Shown here one piece after another: positions 34,014 through 42,801 of a stretch of DNA of 64,000 bases (its first letter is position 1; every line of letters begins with the position of its first letter). The notes beneath the pieces are model-generated. The model saw nothing but the letters and a program-made list of their open reading frames with translations. It was not told where the DNA came from and made no database searches. This stretch comes from Lachnospiraceae bacterium (GTDB lineage: Bacteria; Bacillota; Clostridia; Lachnospirales; Lachnospiraceae). The stretch spans positions 55,073-119,072 of the forward strand of contig JAILFK010000018.1 of the NCBI GenBank assembly GCA_024697595.1. The letters run 5' to 3'. Position numbers and translations under genes: made by a program.

Positions 34014-36740
34014 TCATAGGATATACTTCCCCGCATCAACAGTCACTGCCTCGCACCCTGGAAGCTCAATACACGCAGAATTATTAGCTGGTACAGTTAT
34101 CTCATATGAAATTTTATGACCATCATATTTCCATGATGACTTAATCAATCCGATTGGCGAATCATAGCTTGCACTAGCATATCCTAATCTGACATCTGGC
34201 TTTGGCGAAATAGTAATCTGACCACCATTTACCCTGATACCACAGACTGAATCAATAAGCCAACCTGTAATAGCTCCATATGAATAATGATTAAATGAAT
34301 TGTGTGGATTGCCATCAGCATCAAAACAATTCCAATCTTCTGGAATGGTAGTACACCCCTTTGTTACAGCATACAAAAATCCCGGTGCCTCGCGCTGCAG
34401 GAGAACATCATATGCACGCTCCACCTGGCCATAATCGCTGAGACTTCTGTTTAATTCATGTGTAGTAAGAAAACCTGTACCCAGATGCTTGCCATTTTTC
34501 TCAATCATATCGGCCAATGATGCTGCCGCCTCTACCTTTTCGGCCTCTGTAAGTAAATTATGTACAATAGGTCTGACAAATCTACACTGACGCTCTTTTT
34601 CTGTAACTCTGCCACCCTCTGTATAAACAGCTCTATACGCTTCCCTTACTTTATGGGCCAAAGCATCATATTCACTTGCATCTCTTACATATTTTTCAAT
34701 TTCATTCTTTATAGACGAATCCATAGGAGCAAAATCATCTACATATTCTGCCTTTAGGGTATCAGCCAGATATTCAGCCATCTCCTTCATATATACCAAA
34801 TGTTGATAGAAAAATGCAGTTCCCACTTCCGGGTCACCATGCATCATCAGATTAGTCATATATTTAACAGCATCTGTTTGTGATGGTTCAAGCCATTCCC
34901 CCCACATCCATCCAGTATCAATCATATATTTGGCATATTTACGTGGGAGTTTTGTTTTATTGAGAAGCCTTGTTTTTTTAGCCCTCTTGATTTCGTAGAG
35001 AGTCCACCTCTTCAGGCTCTCATAGTTTTCCCTGATAAGAGAATCGTCACCATACCTCTTCATCATCTTGTATGGCACTATTTCAAAGGCATCAGCCCAA
35101 CCTATTCCAGCCTCCATATCCATCTTGCCCATCATCTTCTGCTTTTGTCCAGGCGCGGAATTCTTCGGAGAAATCTGTGGTATAGCTCCGTCATCATATT
35201 GGCCAGCTGCTGCCTCCCTAATCCATTTAGCATAGACACTATAACAATCCATCAAGGTCATTGCTGTGTTGACAAATGCCTGACAGTCACCAGAATAACC
35301 TGACTTCTCACGAGTCGGACAATCTGTAGGTACATCTACGAAATTACCCTTCATAGACCAGATAGCATTTTTAAAAAGTTGATTAACCTCTGGAACACCG
35401 CACTCAAATTCTGCAGTGACCTTCATATCAGAATATATAGCCACTGCCTCAAAATATGATGGTTCAACCTCGAAATCGGCCTCCACCAATACATATCTAA
35501 AGCCGAAATAAGTCTTAGTCGGTTGATATTCATTCATGCCATCCTTGCAGGTATAATCAACAATCTGATATGGGATATCACCGAGTGCTGGATTTCTAAA
35601 ATTCTGAGTCGTGAAATTGCCATCCTTATCAAGGACCTCGCCATGTGTCAAAGTGATATGCTTACCAGCCACTCCCTCAAATGACATTCTCACATAACCA
35701 GAAATATTCTGTCCAAAGTCCAATACCCTTGCACCATTTGGCACCTCAATCCATTTAGGCTCAAATGTCTCAAAAGGAAGAATTGGCACTGTATCTACAC
35801 ATATGAGATTATCGTATCCAAATCCTTCAATTATCACTTCATGCCAATAATCTATTTGCTTACGAGCGTCATAGACCTCACCGCCCATGAAATCATTCAA
35901 TCCAAGGGGACCATTCGATGATGCCTGCCAAGTCTCATCAGAAATAAGCAATATTTGAGAATCTGCATTACCACCATTTGAACCAGCAATCTCTAATTGT
36001 CCGAGAAAGGCAATATCTGTACCGTATACGTTCTTATCCTGGCTATGGCCCATGGAACCACGATACCATCCGTCACCAAGAGTAACCATGATTTCATTTT
36101 CACCCTCTTGTAGGAATTCTCCCACAGGCAAAGTCTCAACCATAAGTCTCTTGTCATATTGCTGAGTACCTGGCATAAGTTGATGATCTGTAATCTCACG
36201 ACCATTTATATATATATTCATTATTCCATGAGCTGTGGCATAAATATATGCTCCATTTACAATGACTTGATCATATTCTGCCGCAGATATGTTAAATGTT
36301 TTATGCAAGTATGCCGCTCTTTGTCTTACATTCGGATCAATATCTCCCTCTGGATTAATCCATTTAGCCTGCCAATGCGACTTGTCTGTCCCTGTAATAA
36401 TTACAATATGTGATTCAGCCGTATTATCATCCTGATCCCAGGTAACAAGCTTAACAATATAACGGCATCTATAATCTAGACTTAAAGGCAGTTTGTAATA
36501 AGTCTGTCCTCCGTAAATCTTATCTGAATCAAAAAGAGGCTTAGCCCCTTTCTTCTTAAGTGCATCTACATCAATCTGATCCTGATGACCAGCATAAAGG
36601 TCCAGACTTACTTGATACACTAACACTTGATATGCAGTCTGTTTCTTACAATCATCAACCTTCCAATTCAGGCGAAGATTCTCACCTGATATACCTACTG
36701 GATTATTTAAATGATTAACCTGTAAATCATAAATCTTCAT
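34014..36740 (-). CDS. Alpha-L-rhamnosidase, glycoside hydrolase family 78
   Basis: Releases terminal alpha-L-rhamnose from plant glycosides or rhamnogalacturonan. 908 residues from ATG 36740, which follows GGAGG by 7 bases; an in-frame ATG at 36773 has no site. N-terminal beta-sandwich modules come first, then the (alpha/alpha)6 catalytic barrel. The signature DCPTREKSGYSGD near residue 471 has the Asp, Glu and Asp spaced as in characterised GH78 enzymes. TTIPEDWN near 795 and NHYSYGAITGW follow; the position before W is often GE in relatives but TG here. No signal peptide is seen, so it is probably cytoplasmic and acts on imported oligosaccharides. The divergent AraC gene is the likely regulator. 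Confidence 0.93.
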   Translation of the reverse strand: MKIYDLQVNHLNNPVGISGENLRLNWKVDDCKKQTAYQVLVYQVSLDLYAGHQDQIDVDALKKKGAKPLFDSDKIYGGQTYYKLPLSLDYRCRYIVKLVTWDQDDNTAESHIVIITGTDKSHWQAKWINPEGDIDPNVRQRAAYLHKTFNISAAEYDQVIVNGAYIYATAHGIMNIYINGREITDHQLMPGTQQYDKRLMVETLPVGEFLQEGENEIMVTLGDGWYRGSMGHSQDKNVYGTDIAFLGQLEIAGSNGGNADSQILLISDETWQASSNGPLGLNDFMGGEVYDARKQIDYWHEVIIEGFGYDNLICVDTVPILPFETFEPKWIEVPNGARVLDFGQNISGYVRMSFEGVAGKHITLTHGEVLDKDGNFTTQNFRNPALGDIPYQIVDYTCKDGMNEYQPTKTYFGFRYVLVEADFEVEPSYFEAVAIYSDMKVTAEFECGVPEVNQLFKNAIWSMKGNFVDVPTDCPTREKSGYSGDCQAFVNTAMTLMDCYSVYAKWIREAAAGQYDDGAIPQISPKNSAPGQKQKMMGKMDMEAGIGWADAFEIVPYKMMKRYGDDSLIRENYESLKRWTLYEIKRAKKTRLLNKTKLPRKYAKYMIDTGWMWGEWLEPSQTDAVKYMTNLMMHGDPEVGTAFFYQHLVYMKEMAEYLADTLKAEYVDDFAPMDSSIKNEIEKYVRDASEYDALAHKVREAYRAVYTEGGRVTEKERQCRFVRPIVHNLLTEAEKVEAAASLADMIEKNGKHLGTGFLTTHELNRSLSDYGQVERAYDVLLQREAPGFLYAVTKGCTTIPEDWNCFDADGNPHNSFNHYSYGAITGWLIDSVCGIRVNGGQITISPKPDVRLGYASASYDSPIGLIKSSWKYDGHKISYEITVPANNSACIELPGCEAVTVDAGKYIL

Positions 36741-36939
36741 GCTAGTTCCTCCCATACTTTCATATAAATCCATCTACTGCATTTATCCTCAAAAATTCAT
36801 TTATAAACGATCTTAATAATAATATAACACCCATCCTGTTTTAAATATATATATCATTCACATCATTTTATATGGTATTATAAAACAAACAAGAAGTTCT
36901 AACATAAAAATACATATATAAAGGAGCATATGAAAGGCC

Positions 36940-38109
36940 ATGACCAGGGATCAAGCATATAAGAAATTAAATGAATTAAGCGTGCTAGAATTATTAAGTA
37001 AAGAATTGTCACTACTAATCACGACAACTTCTGTGTTTAATGCCAGATCTAATTCTACATCTAAGTCTCCTTCTGATTCTGCTTTCAACCTTATGCGTCT
37101 CAGCGAACTCAAACCCTATATTGCCACGCATAACCCTAACTTTTATAGAGATTTTTTCCAGGCGATTGCCAATGAACTCAATATAAAACCAGCGGATTTA
37201 GGAAATTATGTGATTGATACAAGCCACTATAATAATGAAACTTACAATCTTTCTGCCAATCAAAAAGTTGTAATAAAAAAACATGTACGCTATTCTGCCG
37301 GCCTATTCCATGACCATGAATTCTTTGAAATCGCATACGTACTTCATGGAAAATGTTCTCATGAATTTCAGGTAGATAATCACATCGAGACAACACATTT
37401 ATCTGACCATGAACTCATCATAATTCCACCAGGCCTCAGTCACAAAATAGAAATATTTGACGATAGCCTGATGGTAAATATCCTCGTTCATTCACAGACA
37501 TTTCAGTCGGCATTTTTAAACAATCTGCCTGCTGATAATATCCTATTTCCATATTTTACTGCAGCCATAAAAGATAAATTTGAAAACACCTCTTATATTT
37601 TAATAAATAATAAATCTCCAGAAGTGACAAATTTTGTCCTAGATATGTACATAGAACAAGAGACAAATGATTTATATTCCAGCCAAATAAGCGAACATAT
37701 ATTACAGATATTTTTCTTAGAACTATTACGCCACAACCGAGATAGTATGTCTCTGTCTCAAACTATTACTGAGTCTGATAAATTGGCAGTATCTTTGCGC
37801 ATATTTATAGAAAACAATTATCAAAAGGTCTCCTTGGATGATGTGGCTGATAATTTTCATTTTTCCAAGACCTATATAAACAAAATATTTAAATCAGCCT
37901 ACAACACAACAGTCCTGAAATACATAAAAGACCTACGCATAAAAGAAGCCCAAAAGCTTTTGTCAAATTCATCTACCACCATAACCACCATCAGCCAGAT
38001 GGTAGGATACAATGACACCTCATACTTTATTGAAGAATTTAAAAAGGCCACAGGAGTGACCCCTGCAGCCTTTAGGAAAGCTTCTTTTTCTACTGTCTTG
38101 CAGTCATAG
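36940..38109 (+). CDS. AraC-family transcriptional regulator
   Basis: 389 residues. A cupin-like N-terminal sensor follows a helical lead (HDHEFFEIAYVLHGKCSHEF near 125-145, IIPPGLSHKIEI near 167). The C-terminal double helix-turn-helix of AraC spans about 285-385, with LDDVADNFHFSKTYINKIFK, IKDLRIKEAQKLL and GYNDTSYFIEEFKKATGVTP. It faces away from the rhamnosidase gene across a 199-base gap, the usual arrangement for a local activator responding to a sugar, probably rhamnose or a rhamnoside (inference). ATG 36940 is preceded by AAAGG only 2 bases away. A better site, AAGGAG, leads into a 10-codon overlapping ORF (36930-36962), so translation may be controlled. Confidence 0.9.
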   Translation: MTRDQAYKKLNELSVLELLSKELSLLITTTSVFNARSNSTSKSPSDSAFNLMRLSELKPYIATHNPNFYRDFFQAIANELNIKPADLGNYVIDTSHYNNETYNLSANQKVVIKKHVRYSAGLFHDHEFFEIAYVLHGKCSHEFQVDNHIETTHLSDHELIIIPPGLSHKIEIFDDSLMVNILVHSQTFQSAFLNNLPADNILFPYFTAAIKDKFENTSYILINNKSPEVTNFVLDMYIEQETNDLYSSQISEHILQIFFLELLRHNRDSMSLSQTITESDKLAVSLRIFIENNYQKVSLDDVADNFHFSKTYINKIFKSAYNTTVLKYIKDLRIKEAQKLLSNSSTTITTISQMVGYNDTSYFIEEFKKATGVTPAAFRKASFSTVLQS

Positions 38110-38170
38110 CGACGAGAAGAGATGTCAGCACACTTCTCAGCCGAGGCTGAACGATGCACCATTTTTTGCC

Positions 38171-38854
38171 CTATCGTTCAAGTATATTCGTGTCATAAAT
38201 GCACTCTGCGATTTTTTTATCTCCATATATGTTCGGATGTACTCCATCTGCAAACCATTCAGGGTGACCTTTGGTATAATCGTTTAAATCAATCACATCC
38301 AAATTTAAAACATCCGCTACTTCAAATACGATTTTGCGAATGGATGTAGCAATTGTGGTTGCATCAATATCAAAAGGTACAACTCCAGTTTTTTTATCCG
38401 GAAAGCACTGTGGTGGAGTCATTAATACTACCTTTGGTTGATGTTTTAAATTCATATATTCTCTTGCAAAAGATTCCAAACGCTTCCGGAATCTTGTTTC
38501 ATTCCAGTTATAAGGTTTCGAGTCATTCGTTCCCAACATAATCAAATAAATATCTGCCTCACTTTGCTTCGAAATCTCATAAAACTTTTCTTCACAATAA
38601 GGGAAATCTCCTTCATCCTGCAACGTTCTTCCGCTGATTCCATAATTTATAACCTGAACATCACTCCCAAGACTTTGATTCAAAAAATTTTCCCAGGTGT
38701 TCTTTGTTTTGCCTCTTACTCCGGCTCCATATGTAATACTGTCACCGATACATGCAATATGTTCTTTCCCAGGAATTATTTTCGGTGTCCTCGGCACCAC
38801 CAAATATTTCATTACATAATAATTTAAATTTTTCTTATCCTTTTTCTTATCCAT
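38171..38854 (-). CDS. SGNH/GDSL-family esterase or lipase
   Basis: The SGNH hydrolase blocks are in order: GDSITYGAG (block I, Ser), INYGISGRT (block II, Gly), LGTNDSKPYN (block III, Asn) and FADGVHPNIYG (block V, Asp and His). I choose ATG 38854, with GGAG 8 bases upstream, giving about 227 residues; ATG codons up to 38893 are possible. No signal peptide is seen, so the enzyme is probably cytoplasmic. Next to a GH78 rhamnosidase it may remove acetyl or other acyl groups from plant oligosaccharides, but that is inference. It is convergent with the AraC gene and directly follows the LXG-like island. Confidence 0.85.
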   Translation of the reverse strand: MDKKKDKKNLNYYVMKYLVVPRTPKIIPGKEHIACIGDSITYGAGVRGKTKNTWENFLNQSLGSDVQVINYGISGRTLQDEGDFPYCEEKFYEISKQSEADIYLIMLGTNDSKPYNWNETRFRKRLESFAREYMNLKHQPKVVLMTPPQCFPDKKTGVVPFDIDATTIATSIRKIVFEVADVLNLDVIDLNDYTKGHPEWFADGVHPNIYGDKKIAECIYDTNILER

Positions 38855-38906
38855 TTTCTTTTCTCCGTCTAAGTAAAAATTCTTCATTATCATTTCCGCT
38901 CTTAAT

Positions 38907-38930
38907 TTATATTCTATACTGGTATTTCAT
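38907..38930 (-). pseudogene. Isolated translation start with only seven codons (possible remnant of a lost gene)
   Basis: An ideal site, GGAGG (38940-38936), is followed after 5 bases by ATG 38930, then MKYQYRI and a stop. It begins 26 bases after the last small adaptor-like gene. A strong start with no gene behind it suggests that a gene once followed here and was deleted. It could also be a leader peptide for the esterase. Confidence 0.35.
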
Positions 38931-38955
38931 TCTAGCCTCCAATATATCCGGTATA

Positions 38956-39225
38956 TTATTTAGCAATAGCCTTTGCGTTATTATTGTCTGTTTGTTTTAA
39001 GGTATCAGCTGCTTTAGCGATATTATCTGCTTCAGCAGAGATACACTGTGCTACATTGACTAATGAATTGTTAGCTTTATCCAAAGCATTGGCCCCATTA
39101 TTGTATGCTTGTAATGTGCAGTGTATTCCATAACATGTCTTAGTCTGTTCATATTGCTGTGAAGCTGATTTGATTGAATCTGAATACTTTTTTAATTTAT
39201 CAGTATTAACATTTATCTTCGCCAT
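38956..39225 (-). CDS. Small helical WXG100-like / LXG-adaptor-like protein
   Basis: About 89 residues, almost wholly helical, with no membrane segment: AKINVNTDKLKKYSDSIKS, a central CYGIHC, then an amphipathic second helix ending AADTLKQTDNNN. Size and heptad-like pattern resemble the small proteins encoded beside LXG toxins (the YwqI/DUF5344 and SACOL2603 types), which escort the toxin to the type VII secretion machine. There is no WXG motif. I choose ATG 39225 (GGAGG 9 bases upstream) over 39231. The gene overlaps the previous small gene by 20 bases, so the pair is translationally coupled. Function by analogy only. Confidence 0.6.
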   Translation of the reverse strand: MAKINVNTDKLKKYSDSIKSASQQYEQTKTCYGIHCTLQAYNNGANALDKANNSLVNVAQCISAEADNIAKAADTLKQTDNNNAKAIAK

Positions 39226-39442
39226 CTTCATCAGCCTCCTCTTCTCTCAATTCATCTTCGTAGTCTTGAATCAACTGCTCTTGAGTATTTTTCAATTCAC
39301 GGACAATTGTGTCCTTCTCATTTAAAATAGAAGTCCAGGCCTTATCATTAAAACAAGATGCCAATGCATCAAGAGATGTTTTTTGAAAATATATACTGTC
39401 ATTACAATTATTTTCTAGTTCAATTAAATCTTTATTGACCAT
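39206..39442 (-). CDS. Small helical protein with acidic tail (LXG-adaptor-like)
   Basis: 78 residues: MVNKDLIELENNCNDSI, a helical middle, then a coiled-coil-like stretch (VRELKNTQEQLIQDYEDEL) and an acidic end. No membrane segment. It overlaps the end of the upstream 202-residue gene by 11 bases and the downstream small gene by 20 bases, a tight three-gene unit. Pairs of such small helical proteins accompany LXG toxins in Bacillus and Streptococcus, so an adaptor role is plausible. Its first 45 codons are repeated at 40055-40198 with about 95 percent DNA identity. I do not recognise a named family with certainty. Confidence 0.6.
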   Translation of the reverse strand: MVNKDLIELENNCNDSIYFQKTSLDALASCFNDKAWTSILNEKDTIVRELKNTQEQLIQDYEDELREEEADEDGEDKC

Positions 39443-40040
39443 TTTTTAATTTCTCATACTCCTGTTTTAAATCCCAATCACATGTTCCAGTAATATTGAA
39501 TATAAATGTCTTTACCCCTGGTATTGTTTCTTCAAATCTATATTTACTATTTGTAAATTTAATCTCTCTTTGATATGAAAAATGCTTCTGTTCATCTTGT
39601 TTCATCTCTATATCATCTGGGATCATATTATACAAATCATTTGGGTTATCATAAACGCAAGTTATCCCCTCATCATAATATAATGTATACCCCGAACCAT
39701 TCACTTCATAATGCCCTATGTAATATGAAATTTCCGCAGTATCGCGGGCATCCTCGCCAGTCCCTCCCCATGCTTCTCTTTCAATTTTACTTAGCGACAT
39801 CTTATACCATGAATCAGAGCAAAGAATAAATGTCCCATCATCATATAAAGTAAACAAATAACATCTTGGGAAAACACCATGCATCTCTGTTTGTTCCTTG
39901 GCTACATAAGTCCTCCCCATCTCAATATGTTTCACACTTCTAGTGTTTATAAATACAATTAAAAAACCAATGATTACTATTAAAGCAAATAAAAAAGTTT
40001 TCTTATTACAAACTCTTTTCAACAAGTTTTTCATGTTCAT
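39432..40040 (-). CDS. Membrane-anchored hypothetical protein (immunity-type)
   Basis: 202 residues. A positively charged start (MKNLLKRVCNKK) is followed by one hydrophobic helix (about 15-33), then a soluble domain expected outside the membrane with CYLFTLYDDGTF, YYIGHYEVNGSGYTLYYDEG and TFIFNITGTCDW. I recognise no family. Its place in an LXG-like cassette, its size and its membrane anchor fit an immunity protein, perhaps against a toxin gene no longer present. It is flanked by a truncated copy and a full copy of the same small gene, which suggests it arrived by recombination. Overlaps the next gene by 11 bases. Confidence 0.6.
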   Translation of the reverse strand: MNMKNLLKRVCNKKTFLFALIVIIGFLIVFINTRSVKHIEMGRTYVAKEQTEMHGVFPRCYLFTLYDDGTFILCSDSWYKMSLSKIEREAWGGTGEDARDTAEISYYIGHYEVNGSGYTLYYDEGITCVYDNPNDLYNMIPDDIEMKQDEQKHFSYQREIKFTNSKYRFEETIPGVKTFIFNITGTCDWDLKQEYEKLKNGQ

Positions 40041-40054
40041 TCACCATTTTTTTA

Positions 40055-40198
40055 TTAAACATTTGTGTCCTTCTCATTTAAAATTGAAGTCCAGGCCTTA
40101 TCATTAAAACAAGATGCCAATGCATCAAGAGAAGATTTTTGAAAATGTATGCTGTCATTACAATTATTTTCCAATTCAATTAAATCTTTATTGACCAT
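40055..40198 (-). pseudogene. Truncated duplicate of the 78-residue adaptor-like gene
   Basis: 47 codons starting MVNKDLIELENNCNDSI, matching the gene at 39206-39442 base for base except for about 7 changes in 136, several of them silent. Identity stops abruptly after GAGAAGGACACAA, where this copy gains three codons and a stop. It lies between two membrane-anchored immunity-type genes. This is best read as a recombination scar that marks a cassette exchange. Confidence 0.8.
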
Positions 40199-40233
40199 TT
40201 TTACACCCATCAATTTTATATATCATCTGCATT

Positions 40234-40887
40234 TTATAAATCAGTCAGTTTCATCAATTCTATTTCAGATATCTGATCATTCTCGAACATAACATCCACA
40301 ATGCAATCACCAAACAAGTCATAATAATTCCACATTTCAAGACTATTATCCCAAGTAAAATCTTCATGCCTTAAAATCTTCCTCGAAATATCTGAATTAT
40401 ATGCATCACGTTTTATGCCATACCTCGCGACATCATGTTCAGCATCATCGTATAAAAAGAGGCCATATAATTTTAATAAATCATAGTAGTCCGATTCCTC
40501 AGTTATTCCGTATATATATATATTATGGTTTTGTACATTTTTTATCCCATCAACATAAACTTCGCCATCATCAAAAACAGTAACTTCAATATCATCGTTA
40601 ATTTTAACGTCTCTTGAAAAATCACCATCAAAACCAGATATTTTTACGCCTTTTTCTTCTAACTCAGATATTGTTATTACATTCTCATTAATATCGCAAT
40701 AAACAATTCCATCAATAACAATTTTCTCCTGATATGAATCTTCTTTATAGTATTTTGCATTAATTATAAATGCATTAAAGAATGGATTTTTCATCGAAAA
40801 AACATATCCGACAAAACACACGAATATAAGAATAATGCAAATGTATATTAGTTTTTTTCTACTAATGAATCTTATTTTCGAACTCAT
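40234..40887 (-). CDS. Membrane-anchored immunity-type protein of the LXG-like toxin
   Basis: 217 residues with a basic start (KIRFISRKK), one hydrophobic helix (about 13-31) and a soluble domain expected outside the membrane. The sequence has no family I recognise; acidic patches (DDAEHD, DGDFSRDVKINDD) are notable. The start codon lies 26 bases inside the end of the toxin gene, so the two are translationally coupled, as is usual for toxin and immunity pairs. An outward-facing immunity protein suggests the toxin acts at or outside the cytoplasmic membrane. Role inferred from position only. Confidence 0.6.
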   Translation of the reverse strand: MSSKIRFISRKKLIYICIILIFVCFVGYVFSMKNPFFNAFIINAKYYKEDSYQEKIVIDGIVYCDINENVITISELEEKGVKISGFDGDFSRDVKINDDIEVTVFDDGEVYVDGIKNVQNHNIYIYGITEESDYYDLLKLYGLFLYDDAEHDVARYGIKRDAYNSDISRKILRHEDFTWDNSLEMWNYYDLFGDCIVDVMFENDQISEIELMKLTDL

Positions 40888-42604
40888 CTTGCATCTCCTC
40901 TACACTATCGTATATAACTGATTTTTTATATTTTGGATTATCGTCTTTTGATTTATCATTATATAAAACTTCAAACCTTCCCATACTTTTTTCTCTGAAC
41001 TTTGGATCATAATTCGTACCTGCATCAACATCATATTTACCATGTTGAGTTTCTTCACTCTTATCAGACTTGTAATCATTTTCACATGCATAATTGAAAC
41101 TAGCACCATTAACAATAGAATTTGAATTTTCCACTATACCCTTAGTATCATCCAACACATATACAAAATTTCCACTAGAGTCCATTATGAACTCAGAATT
41201 GAACGCATTTGATATTAATACTTTATAATTTACATTAAACTTGCCACCTGGATAACTACTATCATACAAAGAAGATCCATTTATCTTATTATGCAATCGT
41301 GCACTATCAAAATCCCAGTCATCTCCCTGCTTTAAGTTATTTTTTTTAATATAAGCAACTAGTTTATCCTCATCTGTCTTTCCAACATCTTTATATTCAT
41401 ACCTAATATATTCAACTTGTTGTGCGTCTATTACATATCTAAATTGGTGGATATTCATATAAAAATCTGTATCAATACCATCACCTGTAATTAATCCATT
41501 TGGTGCAGCCGTTCTTACCAATGCTGCATAATCAGCCCAAAATGCATTATTAGGATCTAAATCTTTACTAAATTGAGAAAGCATCTCATCTAAAGATTGA
41601 TTTCCCACAATATATGAAGACTTATCAGGAGCTTGTTCTATGGCACCCATGCCAATCATGTCATAGAAAACTCTTAGCTTTTGCTCCGCAGAATCTTGAC
41701 TAATAGCCGGCCATGAATACCACATTTTCAAAAATGTCTGAGAGCCGACCTCCGATGTCTCGCTCATAATCTCGTCCAATGTTGCCATATCAGATTTATT
41801 TCTTCTATCCATATTATTAACTGAATCAATAAAAGCACATAGACTACTATAATTCCAACCACGTGATTGCAATGTCGACATATCAGCTAATACTTGATCA
41901 TAATAGCGTTGCCATTTTTCATCAGACATATTTGCCGGTCTTTTCAAAAATCTCATTGCATCCAATATAGATTTATTGCCATTTTTATTTGGATAGATAT
42001 ATTTACCGCTAACACTGTCATAATAAGCTCCATTTAATTGAGACATATATATATCCGCTATCCAGCGATGAAATGCACCATTTTGAAATAATAATCTGGT
42101 TGAATTATCGATTCTATGATATTCTTCTCTTTTATTATCCAACAGTTTTATCAACTTATTGTTCAAATTCAGCTGTGTATTGGCAGCTTTATTAGCAGCA
42201 TCATAAAATGCCCTTCTAGCATTATCCTTTTTAGATAATTTTCGAATAGCACTATTATTGCTATTTATGGAATTTGAAAGCCAAGCATTTTCCTTATCAA
42301 GTATACTTCTAGCCCAGTCTATTGCACTGCTATCAAGAGTTTCAAATCCTAGTGTTCCACTTAACGTTTTAAAATCACTTATATCTGCATTATTTGCATC
42401 GATATACTTCTGAATGGCACATAGATATATATTCATATGTGATTTAATACTATCGATTGCCTGTCCTGACATATTAAAAACCTCAGAATTATTAATAGTT
42501 TTTTTCATAGACTCATATTCAGAATTCATCGCCTCAAGACTAGTGCAAGCTCTATTACAATATTCTTTTGTAACGCTTGGATTTAAATAAAAACTCTCAC
42601 CCAT
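40862..42604 (-). CDS. Putative LXG-type polymorphic toxin (type VII secretion substrate)
   Basis: 580 residues with no signal peptide or membrane helix. Residues 1 to about 190 are almost all helical, with a motif FNMSGQAIDSIKSHM near 43-57 that fits the LXG pattern (hydrophobic-x-Gly, then a long helix). A middle part has DAMRFLKRPANMSDEKWQRYYD and a Trp- and Tyr-rich stretch. The C-terminal 200 residues, with HQFRYVIDAQQVEYIRYEYK and GRFEVLYND, would be the effector domain, but I cannot assign an activity. Context supports the toxin call: a coupled membrane-anchored gene downstream, small helical partners, an acidic small gene upstream and gene debris around. No secretion apparatus genes are in the window. 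Family moderately sure, activity unknown. Confidence 0.62.
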   Translation of the reverse strand: MGESFYLNPSVTKEYCNRACTSLEAMNSEYESMKKTINNSEVFNMSGQAIDSIKSHMNIYLCAIQKYIDANNADISDFKTLSGTLGFETLDSSAIDWARSILDKENAWLSNSINSNNSAIRKLSKKDNARRAFYDAANKAANTQLNLNNKLIKLLDNKREEYHRIDNSTRLLFQNGAFHRWIADIYMSQLNGAYYDSVSGKYIYPNKNGNKSILDAMRFLKRPANMSDEKWQRYYDQVLADMSTLQSRGWNYSSLCAFIDSVNNMDRRNKSDMATLDEIMSETSEVGSQTFLKMWYSWPAISQDSAEQKLRVFYDMIGMGAIEQAPDKSSYIVGNQSLDEMLSQFSKDLDPNNAFWADYAALVRTAAPNGLITGDGIDTDFYMNIHQFRYVIDAQQVEYIRYEYKDVGKTDEDKLVAYIKKNNLKQGDDWDFDSARLHNKINGSSLYDSSYPGGKFNVNYKVLISNAFNSEFIMDSSGNFVYVLDDTKGIVENSNSIVNGASFNYACENDYKSDKSEETQHGKYDVDAGTNYDPKFREKSMGRFEVLYNDKSKDDNPKYKKSVIYDSVEEMQDEFENKIH

Positions 42605-42606
42605 AA

Positions 42607-42801
42607 CTAATTCTCTTTATCCAATGTAATTTCTTCTAAATCGTCCCAATTGATTGATGCACTATTTGTAGTAGAATAGACTACACTTGACATTCCAGAT
42701 TCAAATTCATCAGAGAAATATAAATCTGTACTATATACATCATCGCTTGCCCTGACATATACTTTTGCATTGTTAATAGCCGCCCCAGACTCGCTTTGCA
42801 T
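42607..42801 (-). CDS. Small acidic protein at the head of the LXG-like operon
   Basis: 64 residues from ATG 42801 (MQSESGAAINNAK to LEEITLDKEN), with no membrane segment and no recognised family. The stop lies 2 bases before the toxin ATG, so the genes are coupled. The start is uncertain. The frame is open to ATG 42888, but that codon sits only about 7 bases after a -10 box and would be leaderless. A good site (GGGAGGAG) instead leads to a 4-codon ORF (42815-42801) whose stop overlaps ATG 42801 as TAATG, which could load ribosomes by reinitiation. It may be a chaperone or adaptor of the toxin; this is inference. Confidence 0.5.
   Translation of the reverse strand: MQSESGAAINNAKVYVRASDDVYSTDLYFSDEFESGMSSVVYSTTNSASINWDDLEEITLDKEN

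Noticed and set aside
38110..38170. Hairpin TCAGC-cgag-GCTGA with a later T-run as terminator of the AraC gene
   Set aside because: The stem is only five pairs and the T-run is 12 bases away, too weak to call.
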